Part shown: piece by piece, positions 4,826-5,400 of the stretch
Position numbering within the stretch: position 1 is the first letter of the stretch
How the letters are laid out: each line of letters starts with the position of its first letter
NCBI GenBank assembly: GCA_031257735.1
Contig: JAIROC010000228.1
Span: 1 to 5,400, forward strand
Source: Bacteroidales bacterium
Lineage (GTDB): Bacteria > Bacteroidota > Bacteroidia > Bacteroidales > WCHB1-69
DNA length: 5,400 nucleotides
Direction of reading: 5' to 3'
The notes under the pieces: model-generated
What the model was told of the DNA's origin: nothing
What the model saw: the letters and a program-made list of their open reading frames with translations, nothing else
Databases searched by the model: none
Program-made: the position numbers and the translations under genes

Positions 4826-5072
4826 ATCTGTGTAAAAAAAATTTCACGCAACAACCCAAATTCGGACAACAAACTGTTCTCCCCGAAGCTCCCAACACCC
4901 TCGACAACTCCGCGTATGTGATTAATACCAAGCTGTGTACCCATAACCGTAGCCACAGTAAAAAAAATCCCGCCACCCCCAAAAAAAAGTTGAAAAAAAT
5001 TTACAAACACAGTAAAAAAAATGTGAAAACAGACGAAAAAAAGATGCGAAAAGATGAAAAAAAGAGTTTTTT
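4826..5072. other. Gene-free, A-rich low-complexity region
   Basis: No credible gene. From about 4957 the plus strand is dominated by A runs of 7-9 broken by short spacers. CACAGTAAAAAAAAT is repeated (about 4954-4968 and 5009-5023), and GAAAAAAAG-like units recur. All frames here give lysine- or phenylalanine-rich low-complexity peptides, which I treat as non-coding. It merges into the repeats at 5073. Confidence 0.5.
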
Positions 5073-5190
5073 GACCACAAAAGGGGCATGTTTTTTTTGA
5101 ACCACGAAGGGGCATGTTTTTTTTGAACCACAAAGTTGCACGAAGTTACACAAAGTTTTTTTTTTCAACCACGAAGGTCACGAAGGTGGT
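5073..5190 (+). repeat. Imperfect tandem repeats of an ACCACGAAGG...T8 unit
   Basis: A 26-nt unit, GA(A)CCAC[AG]AA-GGGGCATG followed by T8, occurs at 5073-5098 and 5099-5124. Decayed versions follow: GAACCACAAAGTTGCACGAAG at 5125-5145, and, after a T10 run (5156-5165), CAACCACGAAGGTCACGAAGG (5166-5186). ACCACGAAGG-type strings are familiar as degenerate intergenic repeats in Bacteroidetes and other environmental bacteria (from general knowledge). No coding sense is apparent. Confidence 0.6.
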
Positions 5191-5218
5191 GTAGAGACAA
5201 GGCATGACTTGTCTCTAC
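5191..5218. repeat. Palindromic intergenic repeat GTAGAGACAAG...CTTGTCTCTAC
   Basis: Perfect 11-bp arms (5191-5201 and 5208-5218) enclose the 6-nt loop GCATGA. This closely resembles the widespread short palindromic repeat in which the centre GGCATGCC is itself palindromic; here the centre has one change. It can fold as a hairpin in RNA or DNA. With no U run after it, it is a dispersed repeat rather than a terminator. Confidence 0.7.
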
Positions 5219-5248
5219 GAATGACGAATGAACATTTTGGGTTTATTT

Positions 5249-5356
5249 CTGGATTGCTTCGTCGCTGCGCTCCTTATAATGACGGATAACCGTACCCTAT
5301 ATAATAAGCGTCATTCCGCTCTTAGTTGCGGTACGAAATGAACACTCGCAATGACG
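5249..5356. repeat. Dispersed GATTGCTTCGTCG / CAATGACG type repeat
   Basis: CTGGATTGCTTCGTCGCTGC (from 5249), continuing to TAATGACG (5284), has the form of a common intergenic repeat whose usual end is CTCGCAATGACG. That end appears separately at 5345-5356. Between them CGTCATT (5309-5315) pairs with AATGACG (5350-5356), and CGTACC (5291-5296) with GGTACG (5330-5335). So the region seems to be two partial, interleaved copies in opposite orientation. No gene is visible from 5219 to the right edge at 5400; the last 44 nt hold nothing I can name. Confidence 0.5.
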
Positions 5357-5400
5357 AAAAGCCGCCTTTTTGGACACCACCGGATACAAAGTGGCTGGGC

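Noticed and set aside
4490..4921. 143-codon plus-strand frame starting at a GTG in the TG repeat
   Set aside because: Low-complexity leucine/phenylalanine-rich stretches and mixed composition with no domain. It starts in a microsatellite and crosses a well-formed minus-strand promoter.
4726..5133. Minus-strand frames rich in Phe and Lys (MWFKKNMPL... type)
   Set aside because: They are translations of A/T homopolymer runs and tandem repeats. The repeated WFKKNMPL-like words mirror the 26-nt DNA repeat, not a protein.
5073..5190. CRISPR array
   Set aside because: The units are directly tandem with T runs and no unique spacers of even length, and no cas gene is present.

Overview
The window looks like part of the accessory genome of a Bacteroidota bacterium, most likely of the order Bacteroidales. 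The reasons are an RteC-type C-terminal domain, a pair of small excisionase-like helix-turn-helix proteins of the kind common in Bacteroidetes mobile elements, promoters with the Bacteroidetes TAnnTTTG -7 box, A/T-rich translation starts without clear Shine-Dalgarno sequences, and AT-rich intergenic DNA. No rRNA, tRNA, CRISPR array, transposase or integrase is visible.

Layout. Positions 1-360 (+) hold the C-terminal part of an isochorismatase-like cysteine hydrolase, open at the left edge. It overlaps by ATGA a second reading frame (357-635) that runs into an RteC-type C-terminal domain in another frame (604-948). The two look like one RteC gene split by a one-base shift at an A8 tract. A strong stem-loop (981-1012) ends this rightward unit. 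Facing it on the minus strand is a three-gene operon, transcribed from about 3830 down to 1127: a small HTH protein (3449-3802), a 682-residue Toprim primase/RecA-fold helicase-like protein (1438-3486), and a second small HTH protein related to the first (1127-1426). The genes overlap by 38 nt or are separated by 11 nt.

The right third (3803-5400) has no convincing long gene. It holds a 17-bp perfect palindrome upstream of the operon, a very AT-rich stretch, and an 18-bp perfect inverted repeat whose arms are tandem GTGCAAG heptamers around an alternating AT loop (4232-4289). Two good Bacteroidetes-type promoters converge (about 4315-4344 rightward, 4825-4795 leftward) over small ORFs of unknown worth. 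To the right lie A-rich low-complexity DNA and a patchwork of intergenic repeats (5073-5356), including a GTAGAGACAAG/CTTGTCTCTAC palindrome.

How it may work together (inference). The operon resembles the replication/excision-control module of an integrative or mobilizable element: HTH proteins could act as excisionase-like or autoregulatory DNA binders, the primase/helicase could prime or unwind element DNA, and RteC-type proteins control excision genes in CTnDOT-family elements. The repeat-bearing AT-rich region upstream would be the natural place for operators, an origin or an element end. The integrase and mobilization genes that would prove this are not in the window.
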